From Candidatus Thiodictyon syntrophicum (GTDB taxonomy: Bacteria > Pseudomonadota > Gammaproteobacteria > Chromatiales > Chromatiaceae): a stretch of 64,000 nt of DNA. The notes below the pieces were generated by a model. That model searched no databases. It worked only from the letters and a program-made list of their open reading frames with translations, and had not been told where the DNA came from. The stretch spans positions 2,319,501 to 2,383,500 of the forward strand of contig NZ_CP020370.1 of the NCBI RefSeq assembly GCF_002813775.1, read 5' to 3'. The position numbers and the translations under genes were made by a program. Of this stretch, positions 1 to 9,034 are shown piece after piece; within the stretch, counting starts at the first letter, position 1, and each line of letters opens with the position of its first letter.

Positions 1-590
1 AAGCGTGACGCGACCGGGCGGCGTGACCCTGCCGCGGCTGCGCTGGGCGCGCCGGGCCGACTCCAGGCCCACGACTCCCGCCCATGTCTCAATCGCCTTC
101 GATTGCTTCGCCTCGCGCGTGGAGTGCCGCAATCAGGCCGCACTGCCGGCCGATGGGGTACTGGAGGCCCACGGGCTGACGCTGATGCCAAGCCGGACAT
201 TTCAGGCCGCGCCCACACCACACTGGTTGAGCTTCATCCCTCCCAACCCGGACGGGGAGAAGCACGCGGTCACCGGCATCCTGACCAAGCGTCAGGTGGG
301 GCTGCACGCGCACATCCTGCGTACCGGAACGCGACGACCTGGGATTCATGCAGTTGATCACCTCCACCAGCAGCTTCGACGAGGTGGTCAATCTGCTGGA
401 CGGCGCCTTGGGCGAGATGGGCCTGTCCGCCAGCCCCCGCAATTGCACCTACCTGCTGGATGCACTCAAGGCGGTCAGCGGTCGGCTGGCCTTGCGGCTG
501 GCCGGGGCCGGTAATGCGGTCCAGGAGATGATTGCGGTCGCGCTGGCACAACGGAACTGTGCGCGGGCCGGCGGTGATGTCCCGGCGTGA
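1..590 (+). pseudogene. Frameshifted C-terminal fragment of a large unknown protein
   Basis: Two reading frames join into one coherent protein-like sequence. The first runs open from the window edge and includes a segment around 225-320 reading WLSFIPPNPDGEKHAVTGIL. The second takes over near 325-335 with ERDDLGFMQLITSTSSFDEV and ends at the stop at 590. The second half is helical (LLDALKAVSGRLALRL) and looks like real coding sequence. The switch of frame implies a small indel, so this is probably a decayed gene whose 5' part lies outside the window. I do not recognise the family. The style reminded me of large defence-associated ATPases, but that is a weak impression without motif support. 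Confidence 0.45.
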
Positions 591-809
591 CTATCGCCGG
601 CCGACGGTTTCCTGATCCCGCTGGAGATCACCGCGTTAGCTGGGGCTGCGGTGTTCTGGCAGTACCTCTGTTTGCACCCTTGAGCAGGCAACTGTCGCTG
701 CCGCACCGGCCACCGGGCGGCAAGGTCTTGTGGCCCTCGCTGATCATTCCGGCCTTCGGGTGGACAACCGCGAGCGCAGTCTTCCCTCTATTTCCTCACG
801 GTTGCCGCG
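591..809. other. Gap between fragment and small ORF, nothing recognisable
   Basis: No ORF here has a convincing start or recognisable product. Short hydrophobic reading-frame stretches (for example around 720-800) may be decayed coding sequence, but they have no family resemblance I can name. Confidence 0.4.
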
Positions 810-962
810 ATGTCCCGCGCACTTGATAACGCCGTCTACGTCCATATCCGGGGCGAGGGCGGGTCCAAGAAGAGCGTTCGCGACACTGATGAGGCGGTGC
901 ACATGCAGCAGGTTGGGGAGATTCGCTCTCATCACCCATGGCAACACGACCAAGAGGCATGA
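810..962 (+). CDS. Possible 50-aa small protein, unknown
   Basis: An ATG at 810 opens a 50-codon frame reading MSRALDNAVYVHIRGEGG and onward through a VRDTDEAV segment. It stops at 960-962, overlapping the start region of the next gene. Composition is charged and soluble, with no signal or membrane segment. The VRDTDEAV stretch is loosely like DUF982-type small proteins, but that family is normally longer. No clear ribosome binding site is visible. It may be real and coupled to the downstream peptidase gene, or a remnant. Confidence 0.3.
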   Translation: MSRALDNAVYVHIRGEGGSKKSVRDTDEAVHMQQVGEIRSHHPWQHDQEA

Positions 963-967
963 ATCAG

Positions 968-1804
968 ATGCAAAATCTTACGGATTACCCACAACTGCAG
1001 GCGCTGCTGTCGCAGGACCCGGAGGCCACCACCGAGTTGCTTGCGGTATCCAAGGCACCGCTCGGGGACTATCTCATCGTTGGGCAGAACGATGACGAGT
1101 CCGGCGGCTCATACCTGGTCTTTGCTGCACAGGACGGCACGGTCCAGATCCTGGCTGCCGACACCACGGTCTTCCCCCTTTCCGCCGCCACCGTCCCGGC
1201 CGAGAATATCGATGAACTCGCTGAGCAGATTGTCGGCTCCGAAATCGCGAACACCGCTCGCGGCGCGCGCGCCGCCGCCGAATTTGATTCTCCGCTCGCC
1301 AGTTTGGGCGAAGAGTTTCCGGCGGACCTCGAACGGGCCATGCGACGCGCGCTCGGCAACCGCCCAGTAATCACCCGTGCTGCCGGTCAGACCAACCATC
1401 AACGCATCCACGCGAGCGCCTTGCAGCATGAGAACAAACTCAGTTCCAAGCAGGCAAGCGGCACCCAGAACGGGAAACTGGCCTGCGCCTGGGCAGTCAA
1501 CCGCGTGGTCAATGATGCGCTCGGTCGGCCCGTTGGCGGCGGGCTGTCAACCGCCAATATGGACGTTGCGCTCAGGAACGGAAAAGGGGACCGCATCCCG
1601 GAATCCGATGCGACCGCGGGTTCAATCATCATTTCGCCGACTGAAGGGCGTGTAGTTGGCCATGTAGGTATCTTAGGCAAGGGTGGGCTTGTCTATTCAA
1701 ACTCATCCAGCAAGGCGCTTTGGGTTCAGAACTACACTATTTCGACATGGCGCAGACGTTATGGAGACAGGGGCTTGGACGTGAAGTTCTACAACGTAGT
1801 TTAG
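968..1804 (+). CDS. CHAP/NlpC-like cysteine peptidase domain protein
   Basis: A 278-aa protein. The C-terminal third looks like a papain-fold peptidoglycan amidase/endopeptidase of the CHAP or NlpC/P60 type: Cys173 in LACAWAVN as candidate nucleophile, and His232 in VGHVGIL followed by a GLVYSNSSS strand, the usual order. Residues 1-90 form a separate domain with a GDYLIVGQNDD...YLVFA beta pattern, loosely like SUKH/SMI1 proteins. There is no signal peptide, so if it cuts cell wall it needs another export route or acts after lysis. ATG 968 is chosen because AAGAGG at 952-957 is correctly spaced; ATG 959 would be too close. Neighbours are decayed genes, so this is an orphan. Substrate unknown. 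Confidence 0.65.
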   Translation: MQNLTDYPQLQALLSQDPEATTELLAVSKAPLGDYLIVGQNDDESGGSYLVFAAQDGTVQILAADTTVFPLSAATVPAENIDELAEQIVGSEIANTARGARAAAEFDSPLASLGEEFPADLERAMRRALGNRPVITRAAGQTNHQRIHASALQHENKLSSKQASGTQNGKLACAWAVNRVVNDALGRPVGGGLSTANMDVALRNGKGDRIPESDATAGSIIISPTEGRVVGHVGILGKGGLVYSNSSSKALWVQNYTISTWRRRYGDRGLDVKFYNVV

Positions 1805-1929
1805 CGCCCGGGCCGATCGGGTGGGTTGCGGCTCGCGCTCGACCGACCCGCTCGGCCGCGGAGTACGGGTTGGGAGCGGCTGCGGGCTTAAGGCGTCGGC
1901 CGCGCCATTGAGGGCCTCGACCGAGGGAA

Positions 1930-2160
1930 AAAAGGGGCCCGGTTTGAATGGCACTGAGATAAGCCCGACCGACTATCTCGACCCAGGCGCCTGCTTCCAA
2001 GGCGTGGGCTTGCGGAGTGTGCGCGACGGGGTCGATCAGCCAGGCGTGGGGGACGCCAAACTGTGCGTAGATCGGCATCTTGACCTTGCGGTCCTTGCTC
2101 TCGGTCGAGGGCGGACGAACTTAACTTACCCAATCCAGAACCACCAGCGCCCGGTGATGC
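1930..2160 (-). pseudogene. Remnant of Uma2-family (DUF820) nuclease gene
   Basis: On the minus strand the frame through 2078 reads KMPIYAQFGVPHAWLIDPVA, the typical core of Uma2-family PD-(D/E)XK-like proteins. The preceding PSTESKDRKV matches the usual segment before it. An in-frame TAA at 2121-2123 interrupts the expected DWVCEV region (here DWVS-stop). The N-terminal half is absent and the C-terminal end is scrambled after about 1990. It is therefore a dead fragment of a family common in multiple copies in cyanobacteria and purple bacteria. Confidence 0.7.
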
Positions 2161-2275
2161 GCCTTCGGCAACTAAAGTTTCAAACCCCTCCGCGGGACGG
2201 CCACTTCGCCCCGTCCCGACTGCTTATTCCGTTGCCGATCCGCGTCGCGAACCTGTGAGTTCGGAGAAAACGTTG

Positions 2276-2298
2276 CGGACGGGTCAAAGCCCCGTCCG
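2276..2298 (-). terminator. Hairpin downstream of the GH1 gene
   Basis: A perfect 8-bp stem (CGGACGGG/CCCGTCCG) with a 7-nt loop lies about 50 nt past the stop of the GH1 gene. In the minus direction it is followed by CAACGTTTTC, a weak T tract. A rho-independent terminator is plausible but the T run is short. Confidence 0.4.
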
Positions 2299-2347
2299 GC
2301 ATCGCTGAACCGGCGTCACGAGTGCGTGGGCATGGCGCCCGGCCGCC

Positions 2348-3685
2348 TTAGCCCCCCGCTTCCCGAATGAACTCCCGGTAGAACCGCGCGCTGTCCTTGA
2401 GCGTGCGTTTCTGGGTAATGCGGTCGACATGGATCAGACCGAAGCGCTTGGCATAACCTTCGGCCCACTCGAAGTTGTCGAGCAGGGACCAGGCGAAATA
2501 GCCGCGCAGGTCTACCCCTTGTTCCAGGGCGGCGTGGGCGGCGGCCAGGTGGTCGCGCAGGTAGTCGACCCGCCGCGGGTCATGGACCTGGCCCTTCGTC
2601 GGTTCCGGGTCGTCGAAGGCGGCGCCGCTCTCGGTGATGTAGAGCGGCAGGTCGCCGTAGCGCTCTTTGATCCAGACCAGGGTCTCGGTCAGGCCTTGCG
2701 GGTAGACCTCCCAGTCCATGGCGGTGCGGGGGCGGTCGGTACGGGTGAGGCGCCGGGCCTGGAGGGGCAGGTCGGTCGGGTCGTGGCGGACCAGGCCGCG
2801 CGAGTAATAGTTCACTCCCAGGAAGTCCAGGGGGGCGCTGATCCGCGCCAGGTCCTCGGGTGGGAAGCGCGGCCAGTCGGAACCGAAGATTGCCGTCAGT
2901 TGGTCCGGGTACTGCCCCAGCAACAGGGGGTCCAGGAACCACCGGTTGATGAAGTGATGGCGGCGCCTGGCCGCCTCCTGATCGGCGGGTTCGTCGGTGG
3001 CCGGCGCCTGGGGCTCCAGGTTGAGGCTGATCCCGATCTGGTGACGGCCGAGATCCCGATAGGCGGCGACGGCGGCGGCGTGGGCACAGAGTTGATGGTG
3101 TGCGACCAGCGGCGGTTCGTGCAGGGTGCGGCGTCCGGGGGCGTGCTCGCCGGTCAGATAGCCCAGGACGGTGCTGACCCAGGGCTCGTTGAGCGTCACC
3201 CACAGGCCTACCCGGTCGTCCAGGGCCTCGTAGAGGGTCGCCGCATAGTCGGCGAACCATCGGGGGCTGTCGGGGTTGACCCAGCCGCCGCGCGCCTGCA
3301 GGGCCTCGGGCAGGTCCCAGTGGTAAAGGGTGAGCATGGGCGCGATACCGCGCTCCAATAGCCCGTCGACCAGGCGCTGGTAGAAATCCAGGCCGGCGGC
3401 GTTGACCCGCCCCGTCCCATTCGGCAGGACCCGCCCCCAGGCGACGCTGAACCGGTAGGCGTTGAGCCCCAGTTCGGCCATCAGGTCAAGATCGGTGTGC
3501 GAGCGGCGGTAATGGTCGCACGCGAGGTCGCCGGTGTCGCCGTTGACCGTGCGCCCCGGGGTGTGGCTGAACCCCTGCCAGATGCATGCGCCGGCCCCGT
3601 CGGCGAGCGGCGAGCCCTCGATCTGGTAGGCGGAGGTGGCGGCGCCCCAGAGGAAGCCGGTGGGAAAGGTCAGGTCGTGTGACAT
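2348..3685 (-). CDS. GH1 family beta-glucosidase
   Basis: A 445-aa cytoplasmic glycoside hydrolase, full length for GH1. The N-terminal signature FPTGFLWGAATSAYQIEG is present at residues 7-24. The acid/base motif TLNEP (Glu167) and nucleophile motif ITESG (Glu352, more often ITENG) are in the right places, and DNFEWAEGY near the C-terminus is the aglycone-binding segment. It should hydrolyse beta-linked glucosides or related disaccharides by a retaining mechanism. I start at ATG 3685 rather than further upstream because the family begins there and GGGG lies 8 nt before it. The ABC exporter gene is upstream on the same strand across an inverted-repeat element, so co-transcription is uncertain. 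Confidence 0.95.
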   Translation of the reverse strand: MSHDLTFPTGFLWGAATSAYQIEGSPLADGAGACIWQGFSHTPGRTVNGDTGDLACDHYRRSHTDLDLMAELGLNAYRFSVAWGRVLPNGTGRVNAAGLDFYQRLVDGLLERGIAPMLTLYHWDLPEALQARGGWVNPDSPRWFADYAATLYEALDDRVGLWVTLNEPWVSTVLGYLTGEHAPGRRTLHEPPLVAHHQLCAHAAAVAAYRDLGRHQIGISLNLEPQAPATDEPADQEAARRRHHFINRWFLDPLLLGQYPDQLTAIFGSDWPRFPPEDLARISAPLDFLGVNYYSRGLVRHDPTDLPLQARRLTRTDRPRTAMDWEVYPQGLTETLVWIKERYGDLPLYITESGAAFDDPEPTKGQVHDPRRVDYLRDHLAAAHAALEQGVDLRGYFAWSLLDNFEWAEGYAKRFGLIHVDRITQKRTLKDSARFYREFIREAGG

Positions 3686-3711
3686 TGGAGCCCCGTGCAA
3701 CCAAGAAAGAA

Positions 3712-3886
3712 GAGTTGGCCGCAAATGAACGCAAATTAACGCAAATAAGAAGAAATGACTGGATTGGATTAACGGGGATTGCCGTTCACGGCTTGGCTGC
3801 GTGGCGCCGGACCAGCCTCCGGAGCCGGTTGCTTGCGCTGGCCCCTCTTAATTTGCGCTCATTTGCGTTCATTTGCGGCTAATCCT
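3712..3886. repeat. Inverted-repeat element of ATTTGCGTTN decamers (MITE-like)
   Basis: Two arms of about 35-40 nt face each other around a 97-nt centre. The left arm (3717-3749) contains GCAAATGAACGCAAATTAAC; the right arm (3847-3880) is its near-perfect reverse complement ending in ATTTGCGTTCATTTGCGGC. Each arm is about three imperfect decamers. It sits in the gap between the ABC exporter and GH1 genes and could fold as a long hairpin, ending or processing the transcript. It carries no coding sequence. Confidence 0.8.
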
Positions 3887-3894
3887 CTTCCCAA

Positions 3895-5691
3895 CTAAGC
3901 CTGGATCAGGCGCTCCCCGTCCGCGGCCTTGCCCGGGAGCGGCACCAGGGTCCAGTGGCCGTCGCGATGGATGGTGAGCAATTGGTCATACATGGTCGTG
4001 TCGTCGTCCTCTTCACCCAGGGTGACATAGGTAATGCCGCGTTCGCGCAGCAGGTGCAGCAGTTCATCGACCTGTCCTTCAGTGAGTGCGCGCGAGGGGT
4101 GGTCCAGAAAGACGAAGGCGGGTTCGGCCAACAGCACCCGGGCGAAGGCGAGTACCTGTTGCTCGCCCAGCGACAGGAGTTCGCCCCAGCCCTTCTCGTT
4201 GTCCAGTCCCCCGGCGCGCTCGATCGCCGCCACCAGTTTGAGCCGCCGCAGGGTGGTGAGGATGCCCTCGTCGGAGAAGCGCCGCCCGCTGCCGGCCTTC
4301 GCCTTGCCGGCCGCCTCGGCGCGGGCGGCGTGGGTGGATTGGTCGGCGGGGTGGCGTTCAGTCGCGGCCGGCAAGAGCACCTCCCGCAGGGTCCCGGGCG
4401 GGACATAGGGGCGCTCGGGCAGGAACAGCAGATCGCCCGGATCGGGGCGCGTGATCTCGCCCTCGCCGCCGCTCCAGAGGCTTGCGGTGGCCCGGAACAG
4501 GGCGGTGCGGGCCGAGTCGTCGGCGACCCGGATCAGGACGTGGGTACCGGCCGGGATCGAGACGGTCAGGTCCTTGATCAGATGGCGCCCGCTGCGCGGC
4601 GACTTCAGCGTCAGGCGGTCGAAGGCGATCAGCCCGCAATCGGAGCAATAGGTGATGGCCGGGGAGGCGGTGTCCGCGGCCACCTGCATGGCGTTGGCCA
4701 GCGCCGACAGGCGCACGATGACGGCGCTATAGGCGGAGATCGACTGGAACTGGGTGACGATCAGTGAAAAGGCCCCGATCAGGTGGCCGAAGGCCATGGC
4801 CGATTGGGTGATGACCCCGAATTCGGCCTGGCCGCTGATGAACAGGGGCGCGACCAGCAGGGCCGGGATGATCTGGATCAGATAATTGTAGCCGGTGGTG
4901 AAGAATCCAAGATTGCGATTGACATCGATGATGCGCCTGAAATTCGCGATCAACTGGTCCAGACGGTCGTGCAGGCGATCCCGCAGCCGGTCCTCCTGAC
5001 GCACCAGGGCGATGGCCTCCGCGTGCTCGCGCACATGCAGCAGGCGGGCGCGGAAGTTGGCCTCCTTGTCCGACTGGTCATAATTGAGCTGGATCAGGGG
5101 CCGCCCGAGGAAATAGGAAAAGAGCGACCCCGCCGCGGCGTAGAGGATCGTCACCAGCAGCAGGAGCGGGCTGATGGACCACATGACGCCGGCGAAGGCA
5201 ATCACCGTAATGGTGGCGTTCAGGAACATCAGCACGAACGACAGTGTCGTCGCGGTCAGGGAGCGGATGTCCTCGGAGATGCGCTGATCCGGATTCTTCA
5301 GGTCACCATAGGCGTTCATCTTGAAATAGATGTGATCGCCCGTGTATTTGTCGATCGCCCGCGCGGTCAGCCACTTGCGCCACAGCAGCCCGAGCCGCTC
5401 CTCGCAGTAGCGGTGAAAGACCGCGACCATGGTCGAGACGGCGAAGACGATGAGGTAGAGCAGTGCATACTTGACGAAGGTGCCCATCTCCTTGCTTTCG
5501 ATCGCCGTCATGAAGTCGCGGCCCACGTAGCTGTTGATGACGTTCAGGGCGCTGATGCTGAGCAGGAAGACCACCAGGAGGGCGGCAAACAGTTTGGCCT
5601 GGGGGCCGACCTCGGAGCGTGCCAGGGCGGTGATCATGCCCCAGAAGCGGGGCCAGGCGTTTTTGCTGAGCGACATGCGGATCGGTTTCAT
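3895..5691 (-). CDS. SbmA/BacA/YddA-type ABC exporter with degenerate ATPase domain
   Basis: A 598-aa half-transporter. Residues 30-340 form the membrane domain typical of the SbmA/BacA/YddA group (about six hydrophobic segments; VINSYVGRDFMTAIE, RKWLT and YYDQSDKEANFR-like landmarks), whose members move peptides or vitamin B12. The C-terminal domain keeps the ABC outline but has lost its catalytic motifs. Walker A is RVADDSARTA (residues 388-397, no GKS/T). The signature is SLGEQ instead of SGGEQ. Walker B has LDHPS (catalytic Glu replaced by His). The H-loop position reads TLGEE. ATP hydrolysis by this copy alone seems impossible. The frame is fully open and well composed, so it is not an obvious pseudogene. 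ATG 5691 follows an in-frame GTG; no strong ribosome site is visible. Confidence 0.88.
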   Translation of the reverse strand: MKPIRMSLSKNAWPRFWGMITALARSEVGPQAKLFAALLVVFLLSISALNVINSYVGRDFMTAIESKEMGTFVKYALLYLIVFAVSTMVAVFHRYCEERLGLLWRKWLTARAIDKYTGDHIYFKMNAYGDLKNPDQRISEDIRSLTATTLSFVLMFLNATITVIAFAGVMWSISPLLLLVTILYAAAGSLFSYFLGRPLIQLNYDQSDKEANFRARLLHVREHAEAIALVRQEDRLRDRLHDRLDQLIANFRRIIDVNRNLGFFTTGYNYLIQIIPALLVAPLFISGQAEFGVITQSAMAFGHLIGAFSLIVTQFQSISAYSAVIVRLSALANAMQVAADTASPAITYCSDCGLIAFDRLTLKSPRSGRHLIKDLTVSIPAGTHVLIRVADDSARTALFRATASLWSGGEGEITRPDPGDLLFLPERPYVPPGTLREVLLPAATERHPADQSTHAARAEAAGKAKAGSGRRFSDEGILTTLRRLKLVAAIERAGGLDNEKGWGELLSLGEQQVLAFARVLLAEPAFVFLDHPSRALTEGQVDELLHLLRERGITYVTLGEEDDDTTMYDQLLTIHRDGHWTLVPLPGKAADGERLIQA

Positions 5692-5959
5692 CACTGGGTA
5701 TTATCTTGCTGGGGAGGGCGGGCGTCCGGGCGGGCGGTCTCGTGCCGCCGGGCCCTGGAGGTGTCGCGGTCGGCGGGTTGCGGCAACAGCGAGCGATGAC
5801 ACCCGGCGGGCGCCAGTATACCCTTGCGCCCCGGACCAGCCTCAAGGGACTTCGACCGGCCGGGCCTGCGACCACCGACGCTGGATCAGCGCCGCCCGGC
5901 GCTCATCAGTCCCCGCTAACTTGATAACATTCCATAACAATTGATCAGGAGTCGTCACG
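5692..5959. promoter_or_regulatory. Divergent intergenic region with AT-rich element
   Basis: This gap separates the minus-strand exporter from the plus-strand (alpha/alpha)6 gene. It is GC-rich except for an AT-rich block at 5918-5946 (TTGATAACATTCCATAACAA), just before the ribosome site AGGAG at 5947-5951. The block is a likely promoter or operator, but I cannot assign a consensus. Confidence 0.35.
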
Positions 5960-8900
5960 ATGCAGGTCCGGGTTCTCGACGTTTTCGCCGATCCCGCCGG
6001 GTGGCTGGCGGTCGCCGCGGGCGAGGCCCGACTCACCATCACCACCGAGCCCGGGCCCCGGGGTCCGGCCCTGCGGCTGGATTTCGACTTCCGCGGCGGC
6101 GGCGGCTTCGTGGTCGCGCGCCGCACCCTGGCCCTGACCCTGCCGGACGCCTTCGCCTTCCACTTCGACCTGCGCGCCGAGGCCCCCGCCAACGCCTTCG
6201 AGTTCAAGCTGGCCGACCCCGGCAATGCCAATGTCTGGCGCTATCGCGAGCCCAAGTGCGCCTTCGCCCCCACCTGGCGCACGCTCGACATCAAGGGTCG
6301 GGAGATCGACTACGCCTGGGGGCCGGCCGGCGGCGGATCGCCCCGGGAGATCGGTGCCATCGAGTTCGCCATCGTGGCCGGTCCGGGTGGCTGCGGGACG
6401 GTCTGGCTCAGCAACCTGTCCCTGGTCGACCGCACCCTGGAGCGGCCGCCGCTGGTCACGGCCCTCTGCCACCTGCCCGGGCACCCGCCGGAAGAGGTTA
6501 TGGACCTGGGCGCGGACACCCACTGGCGGCCGTCGCCGAGCGCGCGGGCGAGCTGGCTGACCATCGACTTCCATGAGTCGCGCGAATACGGCGGCCTGGC
6601 CCTGCGCTGGGCCCCCGACGCCCAGGGCTGTGCCTTCGAGGTCCAGGCCAGCGACGACGGGACCAGTTGGCGGACCCTGCATGAGGCGAGCGGTGCGGCC
6701 GGGACCGAGAGCCTGGTCTATCTGCCCCAGGGCGAGTCGCGCCTCCTGCGCCTGGACCTGCGCGCCGGGGAGGGCGCCCCGCTGCCGGGGCTGCACTGTG
6801 TCGAAGTCCTGCCCTACGACGCCTCGCGCAGCCGCGGTGACTGGTTTCACACCATCGCCCGGCGCGCCCCCCGGGGCCACTATCCCCGCTGGCTCTATCG
6901 CGAACAGACCTACTGGACCCCGGTGGACATCCCCGACGGCGCGGTCCCCGCGCTCTGCAACGAGGATGGCCTGGTGGAGCTGGACGAGGGCAGTTGCAGC
7001 CTGGAGCCCTTTCTCTATCTGGACGGCCGGCTGATCACCTGGGCCGACTGCACCATCACCCAAAGCCTGGAGCAGGGGGAGTTGCCGATCCCCTCGACCC
7101 ACTGGGATTGCGGTGAGGTGGTCTTGACCACCACGGTCTTCGCCACCGACCAGCGCGGGGACCGGCACCTCTTCATCCGCTACCGGGTGGCGAACCAGGG
7201 TCAGAGCGGCCGGACCCTCACCCTCTTCGCCGCGGTGCGGCCCTTCCAGGTCACGCCCCCCTGGCAGGCCCACCAGGCGCTTGGCGGCCCCAGCGAGGTG
7301 CGCTCGCTGGTCTTCGCGCAGCGCGCACTGTGGGTGAACGGCAACCAGGCACTGGTGCCCCTGGGGCCGGTGGGCGGGGTCGGGGTGGTCCCCTTCGACC
7401 AGGGTCCGATTACCGACTACCTGGCGTGCGGGGTGCTGCCCGCCGCGGTGGCGATCGAGGACCCCGTCGGCTTTGCCTCCGGGGCCTTGGGCTTCGATCT
7501 GGACCTGGCCGCGGGGGCCCAGGTGGACCTGTACCTGGTCGCGCCCTTCGGCACGGTCGCCCCCGGCACCCTGGGGCGGCGCGTGCCGGAGGGCCTGTGC
7601 GGGGCCGATGAATTCGCGCGTGCGGTGCGGCAATGGTCGCAGACCCTGGGTCAGGTCCGTTTCGACCTGCCGGAGCCGGCCGCGGCGGCCGCGCGCGCCT
7701 GCAAGACCGCGATTGCCCATATCCTGATCAACCGCGACGGGCCCGCCCTGCAGCCGGGGCCGCGCCGCTATACCCGCTCCTGGATCCGCGACGGTGCCGT
7801 CATGGGCGCCGCCCTGGCGCGCCTGGGTTGTCCCGCGGCGGCGGTCGCCTTCATCCGCTGGTATGCCCAGTTCCAGCGCGAGGACGGCAATGTCCCCTGC
7901 TGCGTGGACCGCACCGGGGTGGACTGGCTGGCGGAGCACGACAGTCACGGTGAGTTCGTCTTTGCCGTCGCCGACTGTTACCGCTTCACCGGCGACCTGG
8001 GCCTGGCGCGCGACCTCTGGCCCCAGGTGCAGCGGGCGATCGGTTTCATCGAGCAGTTGCGCGCCCAGCGCCTGACCGCCGACCACCGCGTAGGCGAGCA
8101 CCGCACCTGCTTCGGCCTCCTGCCGGAGTCGGTCAGCCACGAGGGCTATCTGGCCCAGCCGGTGCATTCCTATTGGGACGACTTCTGGACGCTGCGCGGC
8201 TGCAAGGACGCGGCCTTCCTGGCGCAGGCCCTGGGTGAAGGGGCCGAGGCGGCGCGGCTTGCCGCCCTGGCGGACGATTTTCGCGCGACGCTGCTTGAGT
8301 CGATCGCGTTGACCATGGCCACCCGCGGGATCGACTTCCTGCCCGGCTCGGTGGAGTGGGCGGACCCGGACCCCACCGCGGTGGCCAATGCCCTGACCCT
8401 GATCGATGAGTTCGACGCGCTGCCGGCCGCGCCCCGCGCCCGCACCTTTGAGCGCTTCCTGGAACGCTTTCGCGCCATGCACGGCGGCGGGGCGCCCTGG
8501 ACCAACTACACGCCCTATGAGATCCGCATCATCGGTGCCCTGGTGCGCCTGGGCTGGCGGCGCGAGGCGCATGAACTGCTGGACTTCCACCTGGCCGAGC
8601 GCCGCCCGCCGGCCTGGAATCAGTGGCCCGAGATCGCCTGGCACGACCCGCGCGCCCCCGGTCACCAGGGCGACCTGCCCCACGCCTGGATCGGCGCCGA
8701 ATACGCCCTGGTCTTCCGCGACCTGTTCGCCTATGAACGGGGGGCGGACCAGTCACTGGTGGTCGCAGCCGGCATCCCCGAGACCTGGCTGGCGGCGGGT
8801 CCGGTGGCTGTGTCCGGGCTGCCGACCGCCTACGGCCGGTTGGACCTGCGTCTGGCCCGCACCCCGGACGGTGGCCTGACCCTGGACCTGGGGGGAGACC

Positions 8901-9010
8901 TGCGCCTGCCGCCGGGCGGTATCCGCTTTGCCCCGCCGGGGGCGGGGCGCGCGGACGAGATTGTCATCGCCGCGCTGCCCGCGCGAATAAGAAGTACGTT
9001 AGTAGGTTAA
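5960..9010 (+). CDS. Discoidin-domain protein with (alpha/alpha)6 glycosidase-like domain
   Basis: A 1016-aa protein without signal peptide. Residues 1-160 are a carbohydrate-binding-like beta domain (ALRLDFDFRGGGGFV, WRTLDIKG). Residues 170-285 match an F5/8-type C (discoidin) fold (CAFEVQASDDGTSW, SRLLRLDLR). A beta-sandwich linker follows, and residues 580-960 form an (alpha/alpha)6 barrel of the glucoamylase/GH94/GH15-like superfamily, with RSWIRDGAVMGAAL, DGNVPCC and WDDFWTLRGCKDAAF segments. No specific GH family can be fixed. It is probably the partner of the GH94 gene at 61 kb, now separated from it by the island. The last codons before the stop are supplied by an AGTACGTT octamer repeat, so the native C-terminus may have been altered. 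ATG 5960 has AGGAG 8 nt upstream. Confidence 0.75.
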   Translation: MQVRVLDVFADPAGWLAVAAGEARLTITTEPGPRGPALRLDFDFRGGGGFVVARRTLALTLPDAFAFHFDLRAEAPANAFEFKLADPGNANVWRYREPKCAFAPTWRTLDIKGREIDYAWGPAGGGSPREIGAIEFAIVAGPGGCGTVWLSNLSLVDRTLERPPLVTALCHLPGHPPEEVMDLGADTHWRPSPSARASWLTIDFHESREYGGLALRWAPDAQGCAFEVQASDDGTSWRTLHEASGAAGTESLVYLPQGESRLLRLDLRAGEGAPLPGLHCVEVLPYDASRSRGDWFHTIARRAPRGHYPRWLYREQTYWTPVDIPDGAVPALCNEDGLVELDEGSCSLEPFLYLDGRLITWADCTITQSLEQGELPIPSTHWDCGEVVLTTTVFATDQRGDRHLFIRYRVANQGQSGRTLTLFAAVRPFQVTPPWQAHQALGGPSEVRSLVFAQRALWVNGNQALVPLGPVGGVGVVPFDQGPITDYLACGVLPAAVAIEDPVGFASGALGFDLDLAAGAQVDLYLVAPFGTVAPGTLGRRVPEGLCGADEFARAVRQWSQTLGQVRFDLPEPAAAAARACKTAIAHILINRDGPALQPGPRRYTRSWIRDGAVMGAALARLGCPAAAVAFIRWYAQFQREDGNVPCCVDRTGVDWLAEHDSHGEFVFAVADCYRFTGDLGLARDLWPQVQRAIGFIEQLRAQRLTADHRVGEHRTCFGLLPESVSHEGYLAQPVHSYWDDFWTLRGCKDAAFLAQALGEGAEAARLAALADDFRATLLESIALTMATRGIDFLPGSVEWADPDPTAVANALTLIDEFDALPAAPRARTFERFLERFRAMHGGGAPWTNYTPYEIRIIGALVRLGWRREAHELLDFHLAERRPPAWNQWPEIAWHDPRAPGHQGDLPHAWIGAEYALVFRDLFAYERGADQSLVVAAGIPETWLAAGPVAVSGLPTAYGRLDLRLARTPDGGLTLDLGGDLRLPPGGIRFAPPGAGRADEIVIAALPARIRSTLVG
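8993..9008 (+). repeat. AGTACGNN octamer repeat at left island boundary
   Basis: AGTACGTT followed by AGTAGGTT forms the last codons and stop of the upstream gene. The same AAGTACGTTAGTA string occurs in reverse complement at 61000-61013, just before the GH94 gene, and related octamers form an array at 60669. This marks the left junction of the inserted region. Confidence 0.7.
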
Positions 9011-9034
9011 ACCTCGCCTAGGCCGGAATGCGTA

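Noticed and set aside
5945-8683. Long antisense open frame (912 codons) opposite the (alpha/alpha)6 gene
   Set aside because: Its sequence is Gly/Pro/Arg/Gln-rich without domain pattern; the plus-strand protein has clear domains and a good ribosome site. High GC keeps antisense frames open.
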